A program made the position numbers and the translations under genes. Under the pieces are notes generated by a model, which was not told the DNA's origin, ran no database searches, and worked only from the letters and a program-made list of their open reading frames with translations. This document shows, one piece after another, positions 40,601 through 51,700 of a stretch of DNA of 64,000 bases. Numbering within the stretch: position 1 is the first letter of the stretch; each line of letters opens with the position of its first letter. Origin of the DNA: Pleodorina starrii (lineage: Eukaryota > Chlorophyta > Chlorophyceae > Chlamydomonadales > Volvocaceae). The DNA lies in NCBI GenBank assembly GCA_030267565.1, contig BRXU01000014.1:1152001-1216000 (forward strand), in the 5' to 3' direction.

Positions 40601-43600
40601 TGTCTGTGCTCGTGTCTGTGCTCGTGTCTGCGTGCGTGTCTGCGTGCGTGTCTGCGTGCGTGTCTGCGTGCGTGTCTGCGTGCGTGTCTGCGTGCGTGTC
40701 TGCGTGCGTGTCTGCGTGCGTGTCTGCGTGCGTGTCTGAGATCGTGTCTGCGTGCGTGTCTGCGTGCGTGTCTGCGTGCGTGTCTGCGTGCGTGTCTGCG
40801 TGCGTGTCTGCGTGCGTGTCTGCGTGCGTGTCTGTGCTCGTGTCTGCGTGCGTGTCTGCGTGCGTGTCTGCGTGCGTGTCTGCGTGCGTGTCTGCGTGCG
40901 TGTCTGCGTGCGTGTCTGCGTGCGTGTCTGCGTGCGTGTCTGCGTGCGTGTCTGTGCTCGTGTCTGTGCTCGTGTCTGCGTGCGTGTCTGCGTGCGTGTC
41001 TGCGTGCGTGTCTGCGGGCGTGTCTGCGTGCGTGTCTGCGTGCGTGTCTGCGTGCGTGTCTGCGTGCGTGTCTGCGTGCGTGTCTGTGCTCGTGTCTGCG
41101 TGCGTGTCTGTGCTCGTGTCTGCGTGCGTGTCTGCGTGCGTGTCTGCGTGCGTGTCTGCGTGCGTGTCTGCGTGCGTGTCTGTGCTCGTGTCTGTGCTCG
41201 TGTCTGCGTGCGTGTCTGCGTGCGTGTCTGCGTGCGTGTCTGCGTGCGTGTTTGTGTGCGTGTCTGCGTGCGTGTCTGCGTGCGTGTCTGCGTTCGTGTC
41301 TGCGTGCGTGTCTGCGTGCGTGTCTGCGTGCGTGTCTGCGTGCGTGTCTGCGTGCGTGTCTGCGTGCGTGTCTGCGTGCGTGTCTGCGTGCGTGTCTGCG
41401 TGCGTGTCTGTGCTCGTGTCTGTGCTCGTGTCTGCGTGCGTGTCTGCGTGCGTGTCTGCGTGCGTGTCTGCGTGCGTGTCTGCGTGCGTGTCTGCGTGCG
41501 TGTCTGCGTGCGTGTCTGCGTGCGTGTCTGCGTGCGTGTCTGCGTGCGTGTCTGCGTGCGTGTCTGCGTGCGTGTCTGCGTGCGTGTCTGTGCTCGTGTC
41601 TGTGCTCGTGTCTGCGTGCGTGTCTGCGTGCGTGTCTGCGTGCGTGTCTGCGTGCGTGTCTGCGTGCGTGTCTGCGTGCGTGTCTGCGTGCGTGTCTGTG
41701 CTCGTGTCTGCGTGCGTGTCTGCGTGCGTGTCTGCGTGCGTGTCTGCGTGCGTGTCTGCGTGCGTGTCTGCGTGCGTGTCTGTGCTCGTGTCTGTGCTCG
41801 TGTCTGTGTGCGTGTCTGCGTGCGTGTCTGCGTGCGTGTCTGCGTGCGTGTCTGCGTGCGTGTATGGTCTCGTGTCTGCGTGCGTGTCTGCGTGCGTGTC
41901 TGCGTGCGTGTCTGCGTGCGTGTCTGCGTGCGTGTCTGCGTGCGTGTCTGCGTGCGTGTCTGCGTGCGTGTCTGCGTGCGTGTCTGCGTGCGTGTCTGCG
42001 TGCGTGTCTGTGCTCGTGTCTGCGTGCGTGTCTGCGTGCGTGTCTGCGTGCGTGTCTGCGTGCGTGTCTGCGTGCGTGTCTGCGTGCGTGTCTGCGTGCG
42101 TGTCTGCGTGCGTGTCTGCGTGCGTGTCTGCGTGCGTGTCTGCGTGCGTGTCTGCGTGCGTGTCTGCGTGCGTGTCTGTGCTCGTGTCTGCGTGCGTGTC
42201 TGCGTGCGTGTCTGCGTGCGTGTCTGCGTGCGTGTCTGCGTGCGTGTCTGCGTGCGTGTCTGCGTGCGTGTCTGCGTGCGTGTCTGCGTGCGTGTCTGCG
42301 TGCGTGTCTGCGTGCGTGTCTGCGTGCGTGTCTGCGTGCGTGTCTGCGTGCGTGTCTGTGCTCGTGTCTGCGTGCGTGTCTGCGTGCGTGTCTGCGTGCG
42401 TGTCTGCGTGCGTGTCTGCGTGCGTGTCTGCGTGCGTGTCTGCGTGCGTGTCTGCGTGCGTGTCTGCGTGCGTGTCTGCGTGCGTGTCTGCGTGCGTGTC
42501 TGCGTGCGTGTCTGCGTGCGTGTCTGCGTGCGTGTCTGCGTGCGTGTCTGCGTGCGTGTCTGCGTGCGTGTCTGTGCTCGTGTCTGCGTGCGTGTCTGCG
42601 TGCGTGTCTGCGTGCGTGTCTGCGTGCGTGTCTGCGTGCGTGTCTGCGTGCGTGTCTGCGTGCGTGTCTGCGTGCGTGTCTGCGTGCGTGTCTGCGTGCG
42701 TGTCTGCGTGCGTGTCTGCGTGCGTGTCTGCGTGCGTGTCTGCGTGCGTGTCTGCGTGCGTGTCTGTGCTCGTGTCTGCGTGCGTGTCTGCGTGCGTGTC
42801 TGCGTGCGTGTCTGCGTGCGTGTCTGCGTGCGTGTCTGCGTGCGTGTCTGCGTGCGTGTCTGCGTGCGTGTCTGCGTGCGTGTCTGCGTGCGTGTCTGCG
42901 TGCGTGTCTGCGTGCGTGTCTGCGTGCGTGTCTGCGTGCGTGTCTGCGTGCGTGTCTGCGTGCGTGTCTGCGTGCGTGTCTGTGCTCGTGTCTGCGTGCG
43001 TGTCTGCGTGCGTGTCTGCGTGCGTGTCTGCGTGCGTGTCTGCGTGCGTGTCTGCGTGCGTGTCTGCGTGCGTGTCTGCGTGCGTGTCTGCGTGCGTGTC
43101 TGCGTGCGTGTCTGCGTGCGTGCCTGCGTGCGTGTCTGCGTGCGTGTCTGTGCGCGTGTCTGCGTGCGTGTCTGCGTGCGTGTCTGCGTGCGTGTCTGCG
43201 TGCGTGTCTGCGTGCGTGTCTGCGTGCGTGTCTGTGCTCGTGTCTGCGTGCGTGTCTGCGTGCGTGTCTGCGTGCGTGTCTGCGTGCGTGTCTGCGTGCG
43301 TGTCTGCGTGCGTGTCTGCGTGCGTGTCTGCGTGCGTGTCTGCGTGCGTGTCTGCGTGCGTGTCTGCGTGCGTGTCTGCGTGCGTGTCTGCGTGCGTGTC
43401 TGCGTGCGTGTCTGCGTGCGTGTCTGCGTGCGTGTCTGCGTGCGTGTCTGTGCTCGTGTCTGCGTGCGTGTCTGCGTGCGTGTCTGTGCTCGTGTTTCTG
43501 TGTTCTGATACCATACGTGTGTCCTCTTCCCCTCTACCCCCAACGCCGCGCTGCACCTCACCACCTCGCCACCAAGCCACTGTGTGACCTGCTCACCTCA

Positions 43601-46600
43601 CCACCACACCGCTGCGCCACACCACCACCACCACCACCACCACCACTGCGCCATTACACCTCCTCGCCACCGCACCACCGCGTCACCACTGCAGGAGCGG
43701 ACCCCATCCTGAAAAGCGGATCCTACACCGCCGGTGCGCCTACGCCCGCCGTGAAGGGCTTAAGCCCTCACAGCCTCAACCACCTCAACCACCATCCACC
43801 GGTGCCGCGGCGGCAATACAACCGCCAATCCACCCACGAACGGATCGAGCAACTGCTGGAGATCGCCCGCCAATCCAAGTGCGATCAAGGGCCGGACGGC
43901 GCCGCCGCTGGCGGCGGCGGCGATGGTAGCGGCGGCGGCGGCGGAGCCGCCGCCGGGGGCGCCGGAGGCGCCCCCGACGCCGCCATCGGCGGCGGCGGGC
44001 ACGGCGGCGGCGGCGGCGGCGGCGGCTCCCCCGTGTGGCACAGCGTGCACGTGTGCGTGTGCAGCAACCCGGCCACGGGCGTGCCGGTGCTGGTGGTGAC
44101 GCAGCACGACGTCACCCGGCAGGTACGACAGTACGGCAGGACTTTGAACCGTGGCAGGGAGTCGCGCGCGGCCGTGGCCGGTGCCGTCGCCGCCCCGCGG
44201 CCCCACTTCGCCAAAGGAAAACCCCCTCGGAAACCTCCGGAACCATACCCAAACGAGCGGTGGTGGCCGGCACTCGTACCGTTATACCCAGTGACCAAGC
44301 GTTAGGTCCCCTTTTATGTCGAGCACGCGGTCCTTCCGTAAGCCCAACACCCTAGGAAGAGAGCTTACCTTAAGCATTGATCTGTTCCAGGGTTTGTTTC
44401 ATGGAAGCACATGCAACAAACCCATGTCTCTTTTGGAAACCCTATCCGCGAATACGCAGATGGACGCGCGGTCGCAGCTGACGATGTTGCTGGAGCGAGA
44501 ACAGAAGATCCTGGAGTCCATCTTCCCCAGGTACGACACGTACGACACGCGCAGCACGGGCTGGAGGGAGGAGCCAGTGCGCCTGTGTGTGAATATGTGC
44601 GTGCGTGTGTTTGGGCGCTGGGGGCCACACTCCTAGCACAGCTTGTTGCCCCCGCCTCCGCTCCCCTCCACCTCCGTCTACGTCCCTCCGCTGCGGCATC
44701 GCTTTTCTTACCCTCCACCTCCCCTCCCCGCGCGCAGCAACTCGCCGTCTGCTGGCTTGGGTTTTCGAAAGGTTGCTTGCCGCGACCAGCACCCGTATTG
44801 CACCTCACCCTCGACCTCCCGCGCCCCTCCCGCCCCGTCATGGCAAATCATTGATGCAACCACCGGTACTATTATTGCAGCTCACTCGGGGAACAAGCCC
44901 AGCCCCTCCCGCCCCTCCCCCCCCGCCCGCTTCGCCTTCGCTGTCGCCCTCGCTGTCGGCCGCAGGCACGTGATCGAGTACCTGACCACGCAGCACCGCG
45001 GCCCGGACGGCGCCCCACGCCTCGGTCGCCTCTCCACCGGCGGCCGCCTGCCGCACCGCCTCAGCGGCGGCGACAACAACGCAAACACCAACAACACCAA
45101 CGGCGCGTCCAACGGCGCATCCCAACAGCATCAGCAGCAGTCGCAACAGCCGCCGCTGTCGGGCGGTGGTGGCGGTGGTGGCGGTGGTGGTGGTGGCACG
45201 GGGGGTGGTCTGCTGGCGCACTACCGCAGCAGCGCGGCGCAGCTGGCGTGTGTGGCCACGGCGCATCCCTGCGTCACCATTCTCTTCGCAGATGTGAGGA
45301 CGACCAGGGCGGGGCCTTGGGGGCACCTGGGGCTTGGGGACACCTGGGGATGGGGGCGACGGGGAGGGGACGGGCGAGGGGGCGGTCTCTCTTAGGGGCG
45401 AGGGGTTCGACTTGATCGCGTCTGGTGCAAAACAAGGGCGGGGCGGGAGTCGCGCCGCGCCGCGCCGCGTGGGATGCGGGGCCGGCGTTCGGGGCAGGGT
45501 GTGAGGCCTGCACTGTGTGGTCCATGCCTGCCGCCCCAGGCTCCCCTGCAGCGCCCGTCCTTGCCACCTATCTCGACCCCCACCCACCCACCCGCCCGCC
45601 TCCCCGCCTACGTCCCTTTCCTCTTGCATGCGCCACGCCCCCCTCGGCCCCCACACCGCCTACGCCCCCCTCGGCCCCCACACCGCCCACACGCTCGCTC
45701 GTCACTGCGGCCCCCGGGGAGGAAACAGATTGTTGGCTTCACCAGGTGGGAGTGTGCGGGTTGGGTGGGGTGGGGGCGCAGGGTGCGGGAGGGGGGCGTC
45801 TACTGGGGGGTCAAGAAAGGACAGTCCGCGTCGGCACTCTGGCGACCTGGGCAGGGGATCCCCCTAGGCGCCGCCTCTCCACCCGGCTCCCCTCCCTCAC
45901 CGGGGCCCCAGGTCGCTCGGTTCCCGCTGGGAACAACACACCGCTTCGCCTCGCTGCCTCACTCGGTTGTCATTTCCGGCCATTTTAATTATCCCCCGGC
46001 CTCCCTCCCTGCCTGCCTGCCTGCCCCGCCCGGGCTTTTCCGCCGCAACGGATCTGTAATGGAGTCGTCCCCGCATGCGATGTTGCTGCCGATCGCCCGT
46101 GCTGTCGCCCGTCCCTCCCTCCCTCCCCCAACCCCCGCTCCCTCCCGTGCTTCCCACCCCCGCTTCCCTCCCTCCCTCCCGCTCCCTCCCTCCCTCCTCC
46201 TCTCAGCATGTCTAAGCAGGTGACCCCCCTGGAGGTGATGACCTTCCTCAACCAGCTCTACAACAGATTCGATGCGCTGCTGGACATTTACAAAGTATAC
46301 AAGGTGAGAGCGAGTGAGCGGTTGGGGGGCACAGATGCAGGCAGAGAGAGATGTGGAGGGATGAGGGAGAGAGGGGAAGTCAGGGGCAGCCTCCCCCGCG
46401 CGTGCCCCCGGGTCCTGTAGCCCGCACCCCTGCCCGTTTCGCTCCCACACCCCTCCCTCCCACCCTCCCTCCCTAACCCCCGCCCCATCCGCCCGCCCCC
46501 CCTCCCCCCTCCCTCCCGGCGTTCCCTCTTCCCCAGGTGGAGACCATCGGCGACTGTTTCATGGTTGCTGGCGGCCTAGTGGCTCAGGACGAGGAGGGCT

Positions 46601-48741
46601 GGCGGACCACCATCACACACGACCGCCTGCACGCCGTGAGAGTGCTGGCTTTCGCAAAGGTACGCGGTACGGTACGATACGGTACAATACGGTACAATAC
46701 GGTAGAATACGGTACACGCACGCGGCACGCAGGGGCGGTGCACTTGCGGGCGGTGTGTGCATTTGCAGGCGCATGCAGTTGCGCTGGTGGCACCGCACCG
46801 CACCGCACCGTCAGGAGCGCGTCTTCCTGGCGGGGCCGGGGGCGGCGGTGGTGGCGGTGGTGGCGGTGGTGTGGCCTCCACGGGCCGCTCTGCGGACACG
46901 CGAATATCGTGTTGCGTTGCCTCCCAGACCTCCAACGCCGGGGTGTCTCTCCCTGCACTCTCTCCTCGCCTCCTCGCCCTCCCTCGCCCGCCCGCTCTCC
47001 GAAATCATTACCCTCCCCCCGGTACACCCTGTCAGCTTACCTATGTTTGCGCTGCCACAATGCCTCCATCTCCCCCCCCAAATAACATCCACACACCCAG
47101 ACACTCACACATCCACACACCCACATATGCACACACGCGCTCCCTCTGCCCAGGCGATGCTCCGGGAGGCTCGCAAGGTGCAGATGCCCACCGGCGGACC
47201 CGTGCTCATGAGGGTAGGTGGCTGAGGGTGGGTGTGCGGTGTGCGGGTGTGTGCGGGTGCGGGCGCGTGCCTGCATGGAGCGGGGGAGCGGGTGTGTGCG
47301 GCTGGGTCGGCACGCTGGGGCATGACTGGCTGCGCTAGTGTGTGTCATTGTGCGCTCAAGTGTGTAGGTGAGCGTGTATTATAGTGCGTGTTTGATGTAA
47401 GCGTGTGTGTGTATATATGTGAGCAGGTGGCCTTGCCAATCGGCTCTCTCTCTATTCCTATTCCCGCCCCTCTCTCTCTCTCCCCCCCTTCTCTCCCCCT
47501 CCTCTCCCTCCCTTCCTCTAAATATATCCTCCCAACCCCCCCACTCCTCCTCCCCTCCCCTCCCCGGTGTGGTGCGGCGGTTGTTCGGTGCAGGTGGGCA
47601 TCCACAGCGGCCCGGTCATGAGCGGAGTGGTGGGCTCCCGCATGCCCCGCTTCTGCCTCTTTGGAGACACGGGTGGGTGGGGCGGGCGGGCGGGGCGGTC
47701 TTCGGGTGGGTGGGCGGGGTGGGCCCGGGGGTGGGCAGTTGGGTGGGTGGGAGCCTGACGGCATGACAGGCCCCCCGGCAGGGAGCATGCTCGCCTCCCT
47801 CCCTCCCTCCCCCTCCCCCCACCACACACACGCCCATGTTTCCCTGCGCGCGTAACGTCCTCCCGAGTCAGCCTGTCTGTCCACTTGCCACTCGGGGCTG
47901 TCGCTGCTGGCCACTTTCCCCCTTACTCGCCCACGCCCCCTAACCCCACCAAACTCCCACCACCCCCACCCCCACCCCCCGGCCTATACGTGGATAACCC
48001 CCCTCTTCGCGGGCCCCGGGCCGCCCGGCCGGCCTCCGGCCTCCGGCCTCCTCCGGCTCCGGCCTATACGTGGATAACCCCCCCTCTTCTCCGGCCTCCG
48101 GCCGGCCGGCCGGCCTCCGGCCTCCGGCCTCCTCCGGCTCCGGCCTATACGTGGATAACCCCCCTCTTCTCCCTCCTCCTCCTCCTCCTCCCCCCCCGGC
48201 AGTCAACACGGCCAGCCGCATGGAGTCCACCTCACGTCCCGGCAGGATCCACGTGTCGGAGGACACACACGCACTGCTGCCCAACGAGCGGTGGGAGGCC
48301 ACCGGGGGAGTGCAGGTCAAGGGGAAAGGTGGGACGGGGTCCTGGGGGGGGGCCTGGGGCTGGGGCGGGGACTGAGCGCCTGCGGGGTTACCCTCCACCC
48401 TTCCCCTCTCCCTTCCCGTCCCTTGGTGCCCCTCGCACTCTACACGCGCACACCGCTCGACGCTTCGCTGGTTTCAACTCGCCCCTCATGTCTCACTTGC
48501 CTGCCCTAGCTGCCCTCGCGGCCCTCACATGCCGTCCCGGCCCCAATGCCCTGCCCTCTCGCAAGCCCTCCCCTGTCCACCCATCCTCCTTGCTCTCCCG
48601 GCCCTCCTCCCCTGCCCTCCCCCTCACCCTCCCCGCCCTTCCCGGCCCTCCTCAGGCATCATGGCAACCTATCTGTGGGCCAATGATGTGGCGGAGGAGA
48701 AGGGCGAGCAGCTGCACCGAGTGCTAGGGGTGTACCTGTGA
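29490..48741 (+). CDS. PAS-domain guanylyl cyclase (class III), very large
   Basis: Sixteen exons: 29490-30142, 30383-30500, 30606-30971, 31080-31328, 31638-33932, 34485-36894, 43695-44122, 44460-44530, 44966-45293, 45729-45745, 46207-46303, 46537-46659, 47154-47213, 47594-47672, 48203-48328, 48656-48741 (TGA). All junction phases agree; the product is about 2,501 residues. The catalytic domain (about 2280-2480) has ILFAD with metal Asp D2306, VETIGD with D2350 (44 residues on, as is usual), purine-selecting E2346 and C2426 (RFCLFGD) that indicate GTP rather than ATP, and VNTASR with N2433 and R2437. It makes cGMP, probably as a homodimer. A PAS domain starts in exon 3 ([19 protein letters not shown]) and ends in exon 7 ([18 protein letters not shown]), followed by the coiled linker [21 protein letters not shown]. 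About 1,760 low-complexity residues separate the PAS halves. No membrane segment is seen. The start is uncertain: 29490 is the first in-frame ATG, but the frame is open back to a TAA at 29217, so a 5' exon may exist. Confidence 0.92.
36993..43496 (+). repeat. Giant 12-bp tandem array inside an intron of the guanylyl cyclase gene
   Basis: 6,504 bp, exactly 542 lengths of a 12-bp unit, fills intron 6 (36895-43694). The major unit is TGCGTGCGTGTC; a second type, TGTGCTCGTGTC, recurs singly and in pairs, and there are a few point variants (for example at 39214, 39450, 39488, 40737, 41014, 41250, 41288, 41862). The sense strand is almost free of A. Because the unit is a multiple of three, nearly every frame is open for kilobases; these frames are an artefact of the repeat. 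Consistent splice phase (phase 1) of the flanking exons shows it is intronic. Confidence 0.97.
44668..44730 (+). repeat. Dispersed intron repeat, copy C (diverged)
   Basis: Contains CCTCCGTCTACGTCCCTCCG then CTGCGGCATCGCTTTTCTTA and a C-rich tail, in the intron between cyclase exons 8 and 9, about 235 bp before the acceptor. Confidence 0.5.
46659..46722 (+). repeat. 10-bp tandem repeat (GGTACAATAC-type) in a cyclase intron
   Basis: Six degenerate copies of a unit alternating GGTAC and AATAC/GATAC, beginning at the exon 12 donor itself (GTACGC at 46660). Confidence 0.65.
47980..48180 (+). repeat. 80-bp repeat, three copies of a shared core, in a cyclase intron
   Basis: The core GGCCTATACGTGGATAACCC occurs at 47981, 48061 and 48142, each followed by CCCTCTTC. 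Between the cores lie CCGGCCTCCGGC-rich stretches. The block lies just before the acceptor of exon 15 (48202). Confidence 0.85.
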
Positions 48742-51700
48742 GCAGCAGGGGTGCCCTCACGAGTGTGTGTGCCCGTGCCCCTCCTCCCCCCACGCGTGTG
48801 CGTTGCGTGTTCCTCCCATTCACACGCATGCGTTGTGTGTTCCTCGCATGAGTGTGGGTTCCTTGCACGTATGTACTTAGGTGTGTTTGTGTGCTTTTCG
48901 CCGCGCGTGCCCGTCATCGTCGTGTCGCGTCGTTCCTGTCGTGCCGCGCATGTCACTACGCATGTCACTAGGCTGGCAGGGGGCGCGAACGGCGCAAATG
49001 ATCGACAGAGATGGGGCTCGGGGCAGTAAATATGAGGCCGCAGCGGCGGGGCGTGCATGCCGCAGTTGGCCAGTGTGCGGCGCGGCCGTCCGCGTCGGGA
49101 TGGGCGTGCTGCGGCGTTCGGCCGCCCACGCTTTGTCCGTTTGAGGATGCAAGGGGGGCGGGCGAGCGTAGGGGGGGAGGGTGCGGGAAGGGATGGGAAA
49201 GAGGGGCGTGTGTGTGTGCGAGGGGGGCCGGGACGGAGGAAGCGGGGGAGGGGCTGTTGCGCCGGCGCTCGACGGGTGTGCGCTGCCCTGGGTGCGGCGC
49301 GGTCTCGTTTGCTCTGCCGTTTCGTTATTGACTCCACGCCCTCCTCGGCTTGCGTGAAGCAAGCCGAGAAGGCGGAGAAGAAGTGGAAGAAGATGAATGA
49401 AAAAGAGAGAGGAGAAGGAGGAGGAGGACGAGGAGGAGAGAAGAAAGCTTATGAGATGCTTTATTGGAGAGAAGAAAGCATTTTTGCTGACGGCTGGCCG
49501 GACGGGGAGGAGTAGAGTGTTCTGGATGGAGGGAGCGGTGCGAGTGGGGCGACAGCGGCAGCCCATGACCTCAGCTGCAGTGCATGCCGTCCTTTTTTTC
49601 CCCAATGCGTGCATAGTTGCCTTTCGAGTTTCGTGCGCATTCGAAGTCACGCGCGCATCCCGCGGGCATCGAATCGCAGTACCGTATCACAGCACCAACA
49701 AAGCGACTCCGCCCCGCGCGCGGCGGCGCATTGCGGAAATGCGCCGCAGCGCGGTGGTGGCGCAATCTGAGCGCGATTTTGTGAACTTTCAGCGCGCGCG
49801 GCGGGCGGAGGTGGCGAGCGGCGGCCGGCGAGTGGACGGAGCAGGCGGGCGATGAGTGGCCGGGCGGACACGAGGGGAAGGAACCAGGCGCTTCGAGAGA
49901 GGAACACGGCCTTGGCAGTCGCGTTGGCAGTCGCGTTGGCGTCGGCTTGGCCGTCGAAGGGAATGGTACGTAGTGGTTGGTAGGGGGATCCATCGGCAGC
50001 CTTCGGGCTTCTTATACCGTTGGCCGTCGTTGGGGAATGGCTTTGTGTGTGTGTGTGCTTCCGAGTTGTCTGCTGCCAAGAGTCATCGGCGGTCGGTCGT
50101 TGGGGGGCGGCCGGAATGTCATGGATAGTCCTGTCGCGGATTGGGCGCGGATTCGGCGACGACACAAGGTGATGGGATAGCGGTAGCGGCGCGTCGTCGT
50201 CGGCGGCGGCGCGCGGCTTCAACGACCAACACAATCGGCGAAACAGTCGCCCACACGGCGAAGAAACTGCGAGAGCGAAACTAACTTGTAGTGGACGCCG
50301 GGACTTTGTATTGGACGCCGGGACCTAGTATTGGTGTGTTGACTATCCCATGGCTGGCTGGCTGGCTGGCTGGCTGGCGGTGGCGGTGGTGGTGGTGGTG
50401 GCAGTTATGCCGGTGGTTACGCTGTTATGGAAGGTATGATGGTTAGGGTGGTCCTGGTGGCTGTTACCGTATGGCGGTGGCAATGGCGGTGGCGGCGGCG
50501 GCCTGCGCGGCTGCTCCCTGGGCGAGTGAGTGTTCAGCGAGTGTTGGCGTGCGGGCGTGCGGGCGGGCGAGCGAGCGAGCGCGTTACAAGGAAAGAGGGA
50601 ACACGAACGGTCTCGCCGATTTCGACCTGCCCGAATACCGGAAGCATGCTGCTGCTGCTATGCTCCTGCCACCATGCGCATGCTGTAGGAGGGCTGGCCA
50701 CCTCCATATGACACGTCCCAGTCAGGGGGTTCCTCCGCTGCGGCTCGTGTTTCCTTATCTTATTTCTTTTCGGCCCCTGGAGGCTGCCAGCCTCAGTCCT
50801 GGCTGGTCACGACATCACCGGCGGACGCAGCATCTACAGCATCTAGCAGCACGTAGCGAAGCGTTTTAGCGTGCGTGCGCCGTATGCCGTGCGTGTGTGT
50901 GCGTGTGTGCGTGTCTGTCTGTATGTGGTGTCTGGAGAGGGAGTTCGGGTTCTTGCGTGTCCTCACATAAGAAGGGGGCAGGAGGCGTTGTGCCCGCTGC
51001 CCTGTTTTCAGTGCCACGCGGCGCGGTGTTCCCAAAACAGGTGCGGCGCGCTTTTCTTGGGGAATACTGGTTTCTGATTCCTGGTTTCTGGATTTTTGGA
51101 TTGGGAAACGTGCTGGTACCCCCAGCACGGCTCTGGAGAATTGCTGTGCAGCGTTTGCGGCGCGGCCGCCCCATTTTTAACGTGTTGGTTGTTGTAGCTA
51201 CCGTACCGAATAGTTATATTACCGTGCCGCATACCGTAGTTGCTATGCCACGCGCTGTGGGTGTGGTTGGTTGTTACATGCCACGGCCGCGTTATGCAGC
51301 CAAGGGCCCACGCGTCGCGACGCGACGCGATGCGGCCAGCGGGGGGGGGGTGGGCGGGGAGGCGGAGGCGGTGGCGGAGAGAGACAGGAGAGAAGGGAAA
51401 GAGAGCGAGGGCCGCGCACGTGCAGGGCCGCGCATGCACACGCGTGATGTGGACAGGACCCTTTTTTTCCGCGCCGTTTGCGGCGCCGCCGCCGCGCCCC
51501 GCTGCGCGTGCAGGTTTGTTCCATTTTAAAATGGCGTGGCGAACCCATTGGTGGTTGTGCACGTTTTTTTGGGTCTCTTGCTGCGTGCTTGTTATTGGAT
51601 AGCGGGAGCCGCCTTTACTTTTGCCGCCGGTGCTTCGCTGCCGTTGACAGCCCCCCATCGGTTTGGCGGCCGGGGCGCAAACACTCCGTGACGCATACAC

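Noticed and set aside
36993..43496. CRISPR-like array
   Set aside because: Units are contiguous 12-mers without spacers, and the context is a eukaryotic intron.
36902..44305. Several 2,000-residue frames across the 12-bp array on both strands (Cys/Arg, Ala/Cys/Val/Ser, Asp/Thr/His, Thr/Gln/Arg repeats)
   Set aside because: They arise because a 12-bp unit is a multiple of three and carries no stop. Exon phases on each side show the array is intron.
49057..49515. Lys/Glu-rich frame downstream of the cyclase
   Set aside because: No domain, composition follows GGA/AAG-rich repeats; most likely 3' UTR or spacer.
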